NCBI RefSeq assembly: GCF_017168235.1
Contig: NZ_JABFAO010000076.1
Coordinates: forward strand, 45,397-109,396
Length of the DNA: 64,000 nucleotides
Reading direction: 5' to 3'
Origin: Rhodococcus sp. KRD197
GTDB lineage: Bacteria > Actinomycetota > Actinomycetes > Mycobacteriales > Mycobacteriaceae
Shown: positions 1 to 8,809 of the stretch, piece by piece
Position numbering within the stretch: position 1 is the first letter of the stretch
Layout of the letters: each line of letters opens with the position of its first letter
Notes under the pieces: model-generated
Database searches by the model: none
The model's input: only the letters and a program-made list of their open reading frames with translations
What the model was told of the DNA's origin: nothing
Made by a program: the position numbers and the translations under genes

Positions 1-182
1 AGCTCTTTGTCGGAGGGGTACATACGTTCGGTCGCGACCGCGAGCAATACCTGCGTCGGCGCGAAGAACGCCACCCACCCGGCGAGCCCCGCGAGGGCGA
101 GTCCGGTTTCGAGTCCGCGCGGAGCCGGGGACTCGACGGGCCCGCGCCCGATGCGCCTGCCCTGGGCCGATTCGATCGTCAT
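1..182 (-). CDS. MFS transporter, N-terminal fragment (runs off window)
   Basis: Reading the minus strand from an ATG at 182 gives about 60 open codons to the window edge. The product starts with a short charged leader and then a hydrophobic first helix containing GWVAFFAPTQVLLAV, followed by a polar loop (ATERMYPSDKE). This is the usual first helix and loop of drug-export major facilitator proteins of the DHA2 type. The ATG overlaps the stop codon of the thioesterase gene in an ATGA, so it is the next gene of the same operon. In this context it is probably the exporter or self-protection pump for the tetronate product, but only the first helix is visible. Confidence 0.6.
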   Translation of the reverse strand, partial: MTIESAQGRRIGRGPVESPAPRGLETGLALAGLAGWVAFFAPTQVLLAVATERMYPSDKE

Positions 183-922
183 GGGATGCTCACCGACCCG
201 ACGGTCGTGCGGACGATCCGCTCCACCAGAGAAAACAGTTCCTCACTGTTGTCCGTGGTGAGGAAGTGTCCCCCGTCGATAGTGGTCATGGAGAATTCTC
301 TGCTTGTGTGCCGGTCCCACTGTGCGAGGGAAGCCGTCGAGACCAGCCGGTCGGTGGTACCGCCGATTGCGTGGATCGGTATCGGCAATGTCGTGGTGTC
401 GTCGACACGGTTGCTCTGACACACCCTGATGTCGTCTTTGACGACGGCCAGCAGCGGACCGAGCCATTCCGGCCGGTCCAACAGCACTGCTGGTAGGCCG
501 TCGAACTCGGCGAGCGCGTGCGCGATTTCCAGATCGGTCAAGGAGTCCAGCGGAAGCGGGAGTGTGGGCACGTGCGGCGGCGCACCGGCTGCGACCACCA
601 ACGACTCGGGCAGTCGGCGCCCTGCATCGAGTGCACGAACGGCAAGCCGGTAGGCCACGAGGGCGCCCATGCTGTGGCCGAACAGCACGTACGGCTTGTT
701 CATCACATCCGCGAGCTCGATCTCCAGGAGATCGAGCAGTGCGGACAGATCCGTGAAACGTTGTTCACGGCGGCGGTTCTCGCGACCTGGAAGCTGGACG
801 GGAACGACGTCGAGGATGGCGGAGTCGGACCAGCGCCGGTACACCGAGGCCGATCCGCCGGCATGGTGAAAGCACAGCACAGTAGGCGATTCCGTGACAG
901 CCTCTGCAGCAGAATCGATCAT
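179..922 (-). CDS. Type II (editing) thioesterase
   Basis: A 247-residue alpha/beta hydrolase of the GrsT/TEII family, which removes stalled or wrong acyl groups from carrier proteins of PKS and NRPS lines. The motifs are typical: FHHAGGSAS at 18-26, LPGRE at 44-48, the nucleophile elbow GHSMG with Ser84, and a C-terminal GGHF with His about 219. The start chosen is the ATG at 922, which overlaps the stop of the upstream hydrolase gene (ATGA). A longer reading frame upstream overlaps that gene and has no family similarity. It sits between the tetronate cassette and the exporter, so housekeeping of the two ACPs and the PKS ACP is the likely role; a direct release role cannot be excluded. Confidence 0.88.
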   Translation of the reverse strand: MIDSAAEAVTESPTVLCFHHAGGSASVYRRWSDSAILDVVPVQLPGRENRRREQRFTDLSALLDLLEIELADVMNKPYVLFGHSMGALVAYRLAVRALDAGRRLPESLVVAAGAPPHVPTLPLPLDSLTDLEIAHALAEFDGLPAVLLDRPEWLGPLLAVVKDDIRVCQSNRVDDTTTLPIPIHAIGGTTDRLVSTASLAQWDRHTSREFSMTTIDGGHFLTTDNSEELFSLVERIVRTTVGSVSIP

Positions 923-2025
923 GCTGCACGCCTGCCCAGATCGACCGGTGACAACATCGACAGGCGTGACCCCAGCGAGAGAATCAGCGACAGGGCCGCA
1001 CCTGCAACCGGCTTGAGCCCGGTCTGCTGCATCAACGCCACGATGGTCCACAACCGGATAGCCGTCATGTGTTCGGGCGAGCCATGGACATCGTCGAATT
1101 CGATGACGCGCGAGTTCACTATGCGGTCTCGCACCAGCTGTGATTCAGCTGCAGGGGTGATCTCGTCCTGGCTGCTCTTGATGTAGAGAACCGGAATCTT
1201 GATGCGGTCGAGTTCGCGATCGTCCAGAGCGCAGCCGGCCAGCGTCGACGCCAATGCCGAACCTGTAGCGCCGGTGACGTGTTCGAGAGTGCGGACGGTG
1301 GCTGCGGGCAGCTCACCTGATATCGATGCGCTCCCGAAGAGGTACTTGATCGGTGCCCCGACCGTTACCATCGAACGAATGCGAGGATCGGTCGCCGCGG
1401 CTTTCAGAACGAGGGTGCCACCGAAGCTCATCGCGAGTGCGTGGACGCCTTCGATCATCATGCGTGTCGACACTGCATCGACGATGGCCGAGATCAGCAC
1501 CGAACTGTTCTCGCTGTAGCGAGTCGAATTCTCACCTACCCCGGGAAAGTCGGCGATCACCACTGCCATACCTAGTGCGCGTGCGGACAGCAGCATCTCT
1601 GCCCACTGTTCTTTCGGGCTGACTATCCCGCCGATCACCACGAGTAGCGGACTCGGACCGTCGGTGGGTAGTCCCCGGAACCAGACCGGCACGGTGGACC
1701 CGTCGAGCCCGACAGTGAGCTTCTCCACGCCGTCGATCTCCGCTGCCCAATTCGTGAACGCGGCGGTGCATGCCTTGTACGCCTGCTTCCGACGAGGCGA
1801 GGAGGCGAAAGGAAAGCGGGCCAGGTTGAAAAGCTGTATGGCCTCGCGGTCTCGACCAGCCTCCAGTCGAGCAGTGCCTTCTGCGAACCATGCGTCCGCC
1901 CATCCGCCTTCCCCGTCCTCCAGAGTGGTGATGGAGTCGAGGATCCTTCGAGTGTGCCTGGGACCCATTCCCTGGGCGCGCGCATGCAGGGCGACCAGGG
2001 TCTTCAAGTCGTCGAGGTAGTCCAT
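919..2025 (-). CDS. Alpha/beta hydrolase, Agg5-like tetronate dehydratase/eliminase
   Basis: A 368-residue protein of the FrsA/DUF1100-like alpha/beta hydrolase group. An N-terminal helical cap (about 1-110) precedes the hydrolase core; the nucleophile elbow reads AMSFGG with Ser200, and Asp (SSQDE) and His (DVHGSPEH) follow near the C-terminus. In agglomerin-type tetronate pathways the enzyme at this position (Agg5) eliminates acetate from the O-acetylated hydroxymethyl group to form the exocyclic double bond. That assignment rests on gene order with the adjacent E2-like acyltransferase, not on a distinctive motif. The ATG at 2025 was chosen because it lies 4 nt after the upstream stop; a start at 2091 would add 22 polar residues overlapping the neighbour. 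Confidence 0.75.
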   Translation of the reverse strand: MDYLDDLKTLVALHARAQGMGPRHTRRILDSITTLEDGEGGWADAWFAEGTARLEAGRDREAIQLFNLARFPFASSPRRKQAYKACTAAFTNWAAEIDGVEKLTVGLDGSTVPVWFRGLPTDGPSPLLVVIGGIVSPKEQWAEMLLSARALGMAVVIADFPGVGENSTRYSENSSVLISAIVDAVSTRMMIEGVHALAMSFGGTLVLKAAATDPRIRSMVTVGAPIKYLFGSASISGELPAATVRTLEHVTGATGSALASTLAGCALDDRELDRIKIPVLYIKSSQDEITPAAESQLVRDRIVNSRVIEFDDVHGSPEHMTAIRLWTIVALMQQTGLKPVAGAALSLILSLGSRLSMLSPVDLGRRAA

Positions 2026-2029
2026 GATG

Positions 2030-2818
2030 TCAAACGGTCCGTTCGAGTTCGGGTGCGGTTCGTGCGACGGGGGATTCCAGCGCCGAGACAAGGTCTGCGG
2101 CGACCTCGGCCGCCAGAGCGCCGTCGATCACCCGGTGGTCGAAAGTCAGCGACAGCGGTAGCACCGTCCTGCTGACGACGGTGTCGTTCACGAGTGCGAC
2201 GGTCTCGGTCAGTCTGCTGATCCCCACCGTCATCGTGGTGCCTCCGTCTGAATAGAAGTGCCGGATCGGACGGTGGCCCAGTGAGGTGACGGCAACGGTT
2301 CCCAGCGATCGGTGGCCCCATGGCAGCAGGGTGGCCAATTCGAAGGCGGCACGGCCGGCCACACCGGGAAGGAACTGCAGAGCGCGGACGGGCCCACGGT
2401 CGCCCGCCTCGAGCCGTGTACGTGTCGCAGCTATCCATTCGGTGACTTCGGTGGCCGATACATTCTGTGCGGCAGCGAGAATCGCCGACTGCACAGTTCT
2501 CGTCCCTGCGACGGTGATGTCGAACGACAGCTTCACGTCGACATCACGGTGACGCGCCACGAACGGCAGACCGAGGGAGGTGAACGAGGAGTTCGCCTCC
2601 GGGTGGCGCACCCAGACCGTGCCGACAGCAGCGACGACCTGGGCAACGATCGACGCGGCGGCCGTGTCGGCTCTGCGGGCGAGCATCGCCGACGCATCCA
2701 CCTCCACGCCGAGGTACACCGGACTGCGACCGCCGTTGCCTGCGAGGAACGCAAGGGTGTGCCATCGGCTGTTCGGCACCACCCCAAGACTCCGAGCCAT
2801 CGACACCAGCGAGGTCAT
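2030..2818 (-). CDS. E2-type acyltransferase, Agg4-like tetronate O-acetyltransferase
   Basis: A 262-residue stand-alone catalytic domain of the 2-oxoacid dehydrogenase acyltransferase (CAT) fold. It has no lipoyl or E3-binding domain, so it is not a pyruvate dehydrogenase E2. The catalytic signature DHRVIDG is intact, with His228 and Asp232. In agglomerin and related tetronate clusters the homologous protein (Agg4) acetylates the ring hydroxymethyl group from acetyl-CoA, preparing the elimination performed by the next protein. The ATG at 2818 overlaps the stop of the ACP gene in an ATGA; an upstream in-frame extension covers the ACP gene in another frame and was rejected. Its position directly between the glyceryl ACP and the hydrolase is the strongest support for function. 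Confidence 0.82.
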   Translation of the reverse strand: MTSLVSMARSLGVVPNSRWHTLAFLAGNGGRSPVYLGVEVDASAMLARRADTAAASIVAQVVAAVGTVWVRHPEANSSFTSLGLPFVARHRDVDVKLSFDITVAGTRTVQSAILAAAQNVSATEVTEWIAATRTRLEAGDRGPVRALQFLPGVAGRAAFELATLLPWGHRSLGTVAVTSLGHRPIRHFYSDGGTTMTVGISRLTETVALVNDTVVSRTVLPLSLTFDHRVIDGALAAEVAADLVSALESPVARTAPELERTV

Positions 2819-3036
2819 GCCGTGGCGACCTTGTAGATGTCCTGCAGGCTCGTGCTTTCCATGGCGCGAACGACCGAGACCGGTCTGCCTGTCTCGCCCT
2901 CCACTGCTGTGATGACTTTCAACAGGTAGAGCGAGTCCCATCCGGCGATGCCGTCGAATGGAGTCGACAGGCCCGACTGCGTGATGTCCAAGCCGCTTTC
3001 AGCGCGTACCAGCTCGACGAATCGTTCCTCGGTCAT
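2815..3036 (-). CDS. Acyl carrier protein for the glyceryl unit (Agg3-like)
   Basis: A 73-residue free-standing ACP. The phosphopantetheine attachment site is Ser35 in the motif GWDSL, and acidic helix III residues follow. It lies directly downstream of the FkbH-like glyceryl-ACP synthase gene, the usual pairing in tetronate and glycolytic-unit pathways. It most likely carries the D-glyceryl group that supplies C4, C5 and the hydroxymethyl of the ring. A strong ribosome site (AGGAGAG, 7 nt before ATG) precedes it, so it is translated independently rather than only by coupling, as expected for a carrier needed in excess. The second ACP of the cluster (8806-9066) has a different motif, YGLDS. 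Confidence 0.88.
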   Translation of the reverse strand: MTEERFVELVRAESGLDITQSGLSTPFDGIAGWDSLYLLKVITAVEGETGRPVSVVRAMESTSLQDIYKVATA

Positions 3037-3039
3037 TGT

Positions 3040-4764
3040 TCATCTCTCCTTGATGTCTACGTACAGCGGCACCGACGGCGCGTCGGCGGCAGCCAGGACG
3101 AATTGGTCGGAGTCCGAACTCAGGCCGTGCGCTGCACGATGATCGTGCGAGGACACGCGGAACCCGTGATCGAGGTACAGGCTGGCGGTGGCCGAGTTCT
3201 TCGCGCTCGGTGTGCGCCAAGCGATCATCCCCGTTTGCCCACGCGTGAACTCGCCCTGCGCTACGTACGCGAGCAGAGCGGTTTCCACCCCGCGAGCCAA
3301 GACCCGGCAGGACAGCGCGAAGTTGCGCACGAATGTGGTCGTGCCTGCACGCTCGAGGAACACAGCGCCGACGATTCCGTGGTCGCCGAACCGGTCCGCG
3401 CATTCGATTGCCAGCACTGCGGACTGCGGATTCTCGATCCACGACCGCACGGCCTGTTCGTCCATGCGCAGAGTTGTCAGGTTGAACTGATTGGTGCGTT
3501 GCGTGATCTGCGCGATCCGAGCGATCTCGACGCCGAGGGGTTCGAAGACCACCACGGTCGTTCCGAGATCGCGCAGATAGGTCTCGATGTCCTGCGCTCG
3601 CTCGCGCAGCGACTTGCGTTGCATCTCGATTCGATACCTGGCCGTTCGTGCTGTGTCCTCATCCGTGATGGACGTGGTGGTGAACCACCCGTCGCGCAGT
3701 AGCGATACGACATGCAACGCGGGCTCATCCGGGTCGACGGCCACGATCGGCAGGGTAGGCATGGCCGAGCGCATCGCACCCCGCTCCGACGGGGAATCGT
3801 CGACGAAGACGAAGGAGTCCACACCGATTCCGAGACCGGCCGCGACCTCGACCAGATTGCCGGGCTTGGGGTTCCAATCGGCTCGTATGCTGACGAAATC
3901 GCTTTCGCTCAGGTCGGAGTCGGGGTGGTCCAGCAGTGCCCGTCGGACGAGGTCGTCGTCGTTCTTGCTCAGAATCGACAGCAGCACTCCCTGGGAGGCG
4001 AGCTGGCGAAGTGCGCGTCGAAACGCTGCGTATGCCTCCCCGGAATGGCCGTGTCGAAAGTTGATACCGTCGATGCCATCCTCGGAAAGAATTCCCTCCC
4101 AAAGGGTTCCATCGAGGTCGAGAGCGAGCGCCTTGCTGGCGAAGCCGCGACGCGAACGGGCGATGTGGCCGATCTGACGCGCGCACTCGCGCATGTAGTC
4201 GGTGCCGAGCGCTATGCCGACGTAGGCCGCCATACGAGGATCGGCCAAGGGGCCGATCTCGGTGAGAATTGCATCCGCATCCAGAACCACGATCGAGGGG
4301 TCCGCCACGGCCAGGTCGAGCAACCGCGCATTGAATCGGCGCCACGCGGCACCGATTCGTGCTTTGGATGTCAGGTCTATCGACATCGCAAGCACGGCCA
4401 TGGGCAAAGGGATCGTCGTGAGGACAGTCAGCCGCCGTGTTGCATGAGCCGGCAGGGACTCCTCGAGCTGGGTGGCGACGAGATCGAGGGCCTTGGTGAT
4501 GTCCTGCGCCGTCCAGGTGTCGCCGAGGTGATCCAGGACCACCTTCGCATCGAGCATCACGACGGTCATCATCGGGTCGTGTTCGAAGACCTGAGCTCGG
4601 TCGTCCATCAATTCCAGAGCCCAGGTGCCGTATCCACCGATGCGAATCGCCGAGGTGAAGCCATGTCGCGCAAGCTCCGCGACGAGAGGGGCTTCGAGTC
4701 CGCGGACGGTCGAACTACCGAGTATCGATAACGCAATCGGATCGTGCGGGTTGGTGGTGGTCAC
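3040..4764 (-). CDS. FkbH-like glyceryl-S-ACP synthase (Agg2-like)
   Basis: A 574-residue FkbH-family protein. The N-terminal 1-200 is an SGNH-like region (SILGSSTV near residue 13). A HAD phosphatase domain begins at about 211 with the nucleophile motif LDLDGTLW (Asp216, Asp218) and continues with FVDDSPSERG. The C-terminal part resembles a GNAT acyltransferase fold. The family dephosphorylates 1,3-bisphosphoglycerate while moving the glyceryl group onto an ACP thiol. Translation starts at GTG 4764, overlapping the stop of the KASIII-like gene in GTGA. The full length and intact DxD motif argue for an active enzyme. Its partner is almost certainly the ACP encoded immediately downstream. Confidence 0.92.
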   Translation of the reverse strand: MTTTNPHDPIALSILGSSTVRGLEAPLVAELARHGFTSAIRIGGYGTWALELMDDRAQVFEHDPMMTVVMLDAKVVLDHLGDTWTAQDITKALDLVATQLEESLPAHATRRLTVLTTIPLPMAVLAMSIDLTSKARIGAAWRRFNARLLDLAVADPSIVVLDADAILTEIGPLADPRMAAYVGIALGTDYMRECARQIGHIARSRRGFASKALALDLDGTLWEGILSEDGIDGINFRHGHSGEAYAAFRRALRQLASQGVLLSILSKNDDDLVRRALLDHPDSDLSESDFVSIRADWNPKPGNLVEVAAGLGIGVDSFVFVDDSPSERGAMRSAMPTLPIVAVDPDEPALHVVSLLRDGWFTTTSITDEDTARTARYRIEMQRKSLRERAQDIETYLRDLGTTVVVFEPLGVEIARIAQITQRTNQFNLTTLRMDEQAVRSWIENPQSAVLAIECADRFGDHGIVGAVFLERAGTTTFVRNFALSCRVLARGVETALLAYVAQGEFTRGQTGMIAWRTPSAKNSATASLYLDHGFRVSSHDHRAAHGLSSDSDQFVLAAADAPSVPLYVDIKER

Positions 4765-5765
4765 AATCCCTCCAGCGTGATTCCGCCGCGAATCCAGCGG
4801 CTGGACTCGATGGCTACGGCAAGGGCCCGTTCACCGGGCCCGATGACCTCGGCGAGGAGGTCGAATTGGAGGAACGCCAGTGCGTTTCCGCTGTTTCCGG
4901 TCTCAGCGACGCAGCTGATCTCGCGTGCACCGTCCATGCCCATTTCTTTCCGGATGCGGGCCGTCATGATTCCGGACAGCTGGGGCGGCAGGAGGTAGCC
5001 GACGTCGTCCGTGGTCCAGGATGATCGACGCAGGAGTTCGCGTGCGGTCTCGACGCTCATGCCGGGCACGCGTCGTTCGATCGCCTTGTAGTCCTCCTGC
5101 ACGGCAGGAACTTCCGAATCGCGATCGGCATCGCCGAACCACTCGATTGTCTGCCCTGGAACGCTGCCCACGCCGCTGAACACGCAATGGATGGTGTTCG
5201 CTCGCATGATTGCACCATCCGGGTCCGCGGAGATCACCATCGCGCCCGCCCCGTCACCGAAGAGCATGTAGTTTACGAGCTTCGACGGGTGCATGGAGCT
5301 GATATCGCGGTCCAGAACCATATGTTTGGCGCACAGGTCGGCCCCGATCACCAGACCGATTCGGTTTTCGTCGTCGAGCATGCGGCGCGCGACGTCCAAG
5401 GCCGATATCGCCCCTGAGCAGCCGGATTGCAGTTGGTACGCAGGAATGAGGTTCATACCGAGCCGATCTGCGACTCCGGTCGCAGAGGTCGGCATGAGCG
5501 TATCCGGCGTTGCAGTGGCCAGTACCAGGAAATCGACGTCCGACGGCTCCAGCCCGGCGCGATCGAGCGCTTGTCTGGCTGCGTGCGTCCCGAGATCGAC
5601 GATCGAGTGCGTTCGCTCCCCGGACTCGAGATCGACTCCGAAGTAACGTGTTCGGGTGCCGACGAACAGCTCGATCCACTCGGCGTTCATGCCGAAGCGT
5701 GCAGCGAGCGCCGAGTTGTCCACTGCATTGCCGGGCAGGCAGGTCCCGGTTGCGAGCACGTACAT
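4761..5765 (-). CDS. KASIII (FabH)-like tetronate-forming ketosynthase (Agg1-like)
   Basis: A 334-residue thiolase-fold protein of the FabH family. The nucleophile is Cys116 in QSGCSG. The asparagine of the usual triad is present (Asn291 in ETGNSGN), but the position of the usual PHQAN histidine reads LPPQLS, with Pro261 in place of His. In tetronate pathways this enzyme joins the beta-ketoacyl chain to glyceryl-ACP through C-C and ester bond formation, releasing the ring. The true start is the ATG at 5765, overlapping the PKS stop in TGATG; a longer frame to 6023 lies inside the PKS gene and is arginine-rich nonsense. It is not a housekeeping FabH, judging by context and the altered triad. 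Confidence 0.88.
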   Translation of the reverse strand: MYVLATGTCLPGNAVDNSALAARFGMNAEWIELFVGTRTRYFGVDLESGERTHSIVDLGTHAARQALDRAGLEPSDVDFLVLATATPDTLMPTSATGVADRLGMNLIPAYQLQSGCSGAISALDVARRMLDDENRIGLVIGADLCAKHMVLDRDISSMHPSKLVNYMLFGDGAGAMVISADPDGAIMRANTIHCVFSGVGSVPGQTIEWFGDADRDSEVPAVQEDYKAIERRVPGMSVETARELLRRSSWTTDDVGYLLPPQLSGIMTARIRKEMGMDGAREISCVAETGNSGNALAFLQFDLLAEVIGPGERALAVAIESSRWIRGGITLEGL

Positions 5766-8700
5766 CAGTTCGCTCCTTCGAGAATCGGTGTGCGCACATG
5801 CTGCTGCGCGTGCTGGTGGGCGAAGTCGACGAGACTGCCGACGGTATCGAGGTTGTCGGCGAGATCGACCACCGCTATGGGTGGGCACGGCGCGAGTATC
5901 TCGTTGACTCGATCCCCGAGTCGGACTGCCATGATGGAGTCGAAGCCGAGATCGTCGCGCAGTCGGGATTCGCGAGTGAACTCGGCCATGTCGAATCCAC
6001 CGAGCTGCGCGATGGCTGTGCAAATCGACGTTTCGAGATCGAAATCGACTTCACCCGAAGCCGCTTCCGCCGCTGCATAGGACGACCGTCCGGCCGTGAG
6101 GCCGCTCGATTCCGCCCCGACCGCCGGGCTCTCGAGCCCCGATTCTGCGGCAGGCATACTCGAACGCAGTCGCAGCGCCGGCTTGCTCGCCAACCGATGC
6201 CGGTCGTGATCGAAGCGGTATCCGGGGAGGCGTCGAATCGTGCGGTGTTGCGGTTCGTACAGCGCAGGCCACACGATGTCGGCACTCGCGGTGTAGAGAG
6301 TCGCGAGAACTTGCGCGAACTCCGATCCGACCGACGCGGGCCCTGCGATAGGAATGAGGCAGTCCGCACCCGAGGTGCCGATATCGCGTGCCAGGGTCGT
6401 CAGGACCGCGTGCGGACCGATTTCGATGAGATGCGTAGGTCGGGCGTCGTCGGCGAGCGCCTCGAATGCGGCGAGGAAGCGAACCGGCCGGACCATCTGC
6501 TCACTCCAGTAGTCGAGCGAGATGTCGCGACCGTCGATCCGGTGGCCGCGGAGGGTGGAGTAGAACCCCATCGTTGCGTCGCCGGCCGACATACCGGATC
6601 CCACCTCGGCCCGGAACGCCGAAGCCGCCGGTTCCATCGCGGGGGAGTGGAAAGCATGGGTCACCCGCTGTCGCTTCGGCGAGAACTCTGCCAGAGCGCG
6701 TTCGGCACGTTCGAGCGCTGCGGCCTCACCTGCGAGCACGGTGTTTCGCGGACCGTTCATCACGGCAATGCACAGCGTCGCATCGAGGTCCACGCGTGAT
6801 GCGATGGTCTCGGCGTCGGCACGGACGGAGAGCATTCCGCCGGCGGGCGAGGCGGAGTCCATTGCGCGACCGCGCGCGCAGACCAGTGCAAGGGCTTCCG
6901 GCATCGAGTGAACACCCGCTGCGACGGCCGCTGCGAACTCACCGAGGCTGTGTCCCAGAACTGCGCTGGGGCGGACGCCGACGTCGAGGAAGGCTGCGGC
7001 CAAGGCGTGTTGGACTGCGAACAGGGCAGGCTGCGCAACAGCGGCACGGCGCACCAGGTCGGCGGAGTCCTCCAGGAAGAGCACCTTTTCGAGATCCGAA
7101 CGCAGTTCGGCCGGTGCCGCGTCCAGAACCTCGAGGAGCCTCTCCGCGTATGCCGGGCATTGGCGCGCGAGGGCACTGCCCATCGCCGGGTATTGCGATC
7201 CCTGCCCGGTGAACAGAAACGCCGGTGCGGGCGTCCGGCCCCGCTCTACGTCGCTGGCCGAGCGTTCGACAGCAGCTCGTCTCAGGGCCGCCGACGCCTC
7301 CGCCGCGCTGTCGGCCACGACGGCCAGGCGCGATCGAAGACCGGACTTGACCATATTGGTCGAGTAGGCGACCTGGTTGAAGCGGTCGGCGGAGATATCG
7401 GCAACGAAGTCGGCGAGTTCGATGGCGTTGGTGGCCAATGCGCTCTCGTCCACTGCTGAGACGGTGATCACCGAAGTGCCGGACAGGCGACTGGGAGAAC
7501 GGGATTCGCTGGGTGACCCGATGACCACGTGCGCGTTGGTCCCGCCCATACCGAACGAACTGATCCCGCCCACGAGCGATCTGCGTGGCAGCCTGGCTAC
7601 CGAGGCGTTCAGCTGCAAACCCTTCTCGCCCAGTCCGAGACTGTTGTTCTCGGGATCGGCGAACAGTGATGGGGGAAAGACACGTTTCTTCACCGAGAGC
7701 GCTGCCTTGATGAAACCAGCGATTCCCGCGGCTCCCTCGAGATGACCGACATTGCCCTTCACCGAACCGAGCAGACACGGCTGGGCGCGGTCTACGCCGT
7801 GCACTTTCCCGAGGGCACGAGACTCGATCATGTCGCCCAGGACAGTCCCCGTGCCATGCCCTTCGACGAAGTCGACGTCGGACGCAACCAGCGAGGCCCG
7901 CGAATACGCCGACTCGAGAACGTCGATCTGTGACCACATGCTGGGTGCGGAAATCCCGTTGCTGCGCCCGTCGTGATTGACGGCCGAGGACAGGACCCGG
8001 GCGTACGACATCCCCGAACGTGCGATGTCGTCGGTCTCACGCTGAAGCACGACGACTCCGATACCTTCACCGCGCCCGATTCCGTCGGCCCGCGAGGAGA
8101 ACGGCTTGCATCTGCCGTCCGTGGAGGCGAGTCCGGACTCGGCATAGAAGACCGACAAGGCGGGCGAGAGCATCATGTTGGCCCCGGCCACGATCGCGGT
8201 GTCGACATCGCCGATCCGAATTGCGTTGACAGCCTGATGGACTGCCACCAGCGAAGAGGAACACGCGGTGTCGACGGTCATGCTCGGGCCGTGCAGGTCG
8301 AGGTGGTAGGACACGCGGTTGGCTGCCATGCAGTAGCCTCCGCCGGTGCCTCGATGCGGTGTCATCTCTGCAGGACTCGACATCGCCATCGAGGTCCAGT
8401 CACTCGACATCATCCCGACGAAGACGCCGGTGTTGCTGCCGGCCAAGCTGGTGGGGTCTATTCCCGCATCTTCGATCGCGTGCCAGGACATTTCGAGAAT
8501 CAACCGCTGCTGAACGTCCATCTCACTCGCCTCGGCCGGTGAGATGCCGAAGAAGGAGTGATCGAACTCGCCGTGCCCGGTGATGAACCCACCGAATCGA
8601 CTCGGCTGGCGAGGCGAGGCCGAACCGCTAGTGCAGTCCCCGCCCCTCAAGTCTCCGCCTGTCCAGTCCTTCGTGGTCCAGCGATCCGAGGGCACTTCTG

Positions 8701-8809
8701 TGGTGCCGTGGCGCCCCTCTACCAACAGCTTCCAGAATGCCGCGGCGTCAGGCGCACCGGGGAACCGACAGGCGATTCCGGTGACTGCGACGGGTGCAAT
8801 CGCAGTCAC
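5765..8809 (-). CDS. Single-module type I polyketide synthase, KS-AT-ACP
   Basis: A 1014-residue PKS. The KS domain (about 5-430) has the complete Cys-His-His set: Cys183 in DTACSSS, His318 in EGHGTGT and His356 in GNVGHL. The AT domain (about 530-830) has Ser621 in GHSLGE and HAFHS at 718-722, a malonyl-CoA signature. The C-terminal ACP carries Ser958 in LGFDSI. There is no KR, DH, ER or TE domain, so the product must stay an unreduced beta-ketoacyl-ACP, exactly the substrate needed for tetronate closure. The start is GTG 8809, overlapping the ACP stop in GTGA. It receives the chain from the loading ACP and hands it to the KASIII-like enzyme. Confidence 0.93.
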   Translation of the reverse strand: MTAIAPVAVTGIACRFPGAPDAAAFWKLLVEGRHGTTEVPSDRWTTKDWTGGDLRGGDCTSGSASPRQPSRFGGFITGHGEFDHSFFGISPAEASEMDVQQRLILEMSWHAIEDAGIDPTSLAGSNTGVFVGMMSSDWTSMAMSSPAEMTPHRGTGGGYCMAANRVSYHLDLHGPSMTVDTACSSSLVAVHQAVNAIRIGDVDTAIVAGANMMLSPALSVFYAESGLASTDGRCKPFSSRADGIGRGEGIGVVVLQRETDDIARSGMSYARVLSSAVNHDGRSNGISAPSMWSQIDVLESAYSRASLVASDVDFVEGHGTGTVLGDMIESRALGKVHGVDRAQPCLLGSVKGNVGHLEGAAGIAGFIKAALSVKKRVFPPSLFADPENNSLGLGEKGLQLNASVARLPRRSLVGGISSFGMGGTNAHVVIGSPSESRSPSRLSGTSVITVSAVDESALATNAIELADFVADISADRFNQVAYSTNMVKSGLRSRLAVVADSAAEASAALRRAAVERSASDVERGRTPAPAFLFTGQGSQYPAMGSALARQCPAYAERLLEVLDAAPAELRSDLEKVLFLEDSADLVRRAAVAQPALFAVQHALAAAFLDVGVRPSAVLGHSLGEFAAAVAAGVHSMPEALALVCARGRAMDSASPAGGMLSVRADAETIASRVDLDATLCIAVMNGPRNTVLAGEAAALERAERALAEFSPKRQRVTHAFHSPAMEPAASAFRAEVGSGMSAGDATMGFYSTLRGHRIDGRDISLDYWSEQMVRPVRFLAAFEALADDARPTHLIEIGPHAVLTTLARDIGTSGADCLIPIAGPASVGSEFAQVLATLYTASADIVWPALYEPQHRTIRRLPGYRFDHDRHRLASKPALRLRSSMPAAESGLESPAVGAESSGLTAGRSSYAAAEAASGEVDFDLETSICTAIAQLGGFDMAEFTRESRLRDDLGFDSIMAVRLGDRVNEILAPCPPIAVVDLADNLDTVGSLVDFAHQHAQQHVRTPILEGAN

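Noticed and set aside
2030..2818. Pyruvate or branched-chain dehydrogenase E2 subunit
   Set aside because: No lipoyl or E3-binding domain and no E1/E3 genes nearby; the length equals the catalytic domain alone.
4761..6023. Long form of the KASIII-like protein with an 86-residue N-terminal extension
   Set aside because: The extension overlaps the PKS ACP domain in another frame; the ATG at 5765 gives normal FabH length and overlaps the PKS stop as elsewhere in the operon.
5510..6799. A 429-codon plus-strand frame across the KASIII-like and PKS genes
   Set aside because: Composition is that of a shadow frame and it conflicts with two well-supported genes.
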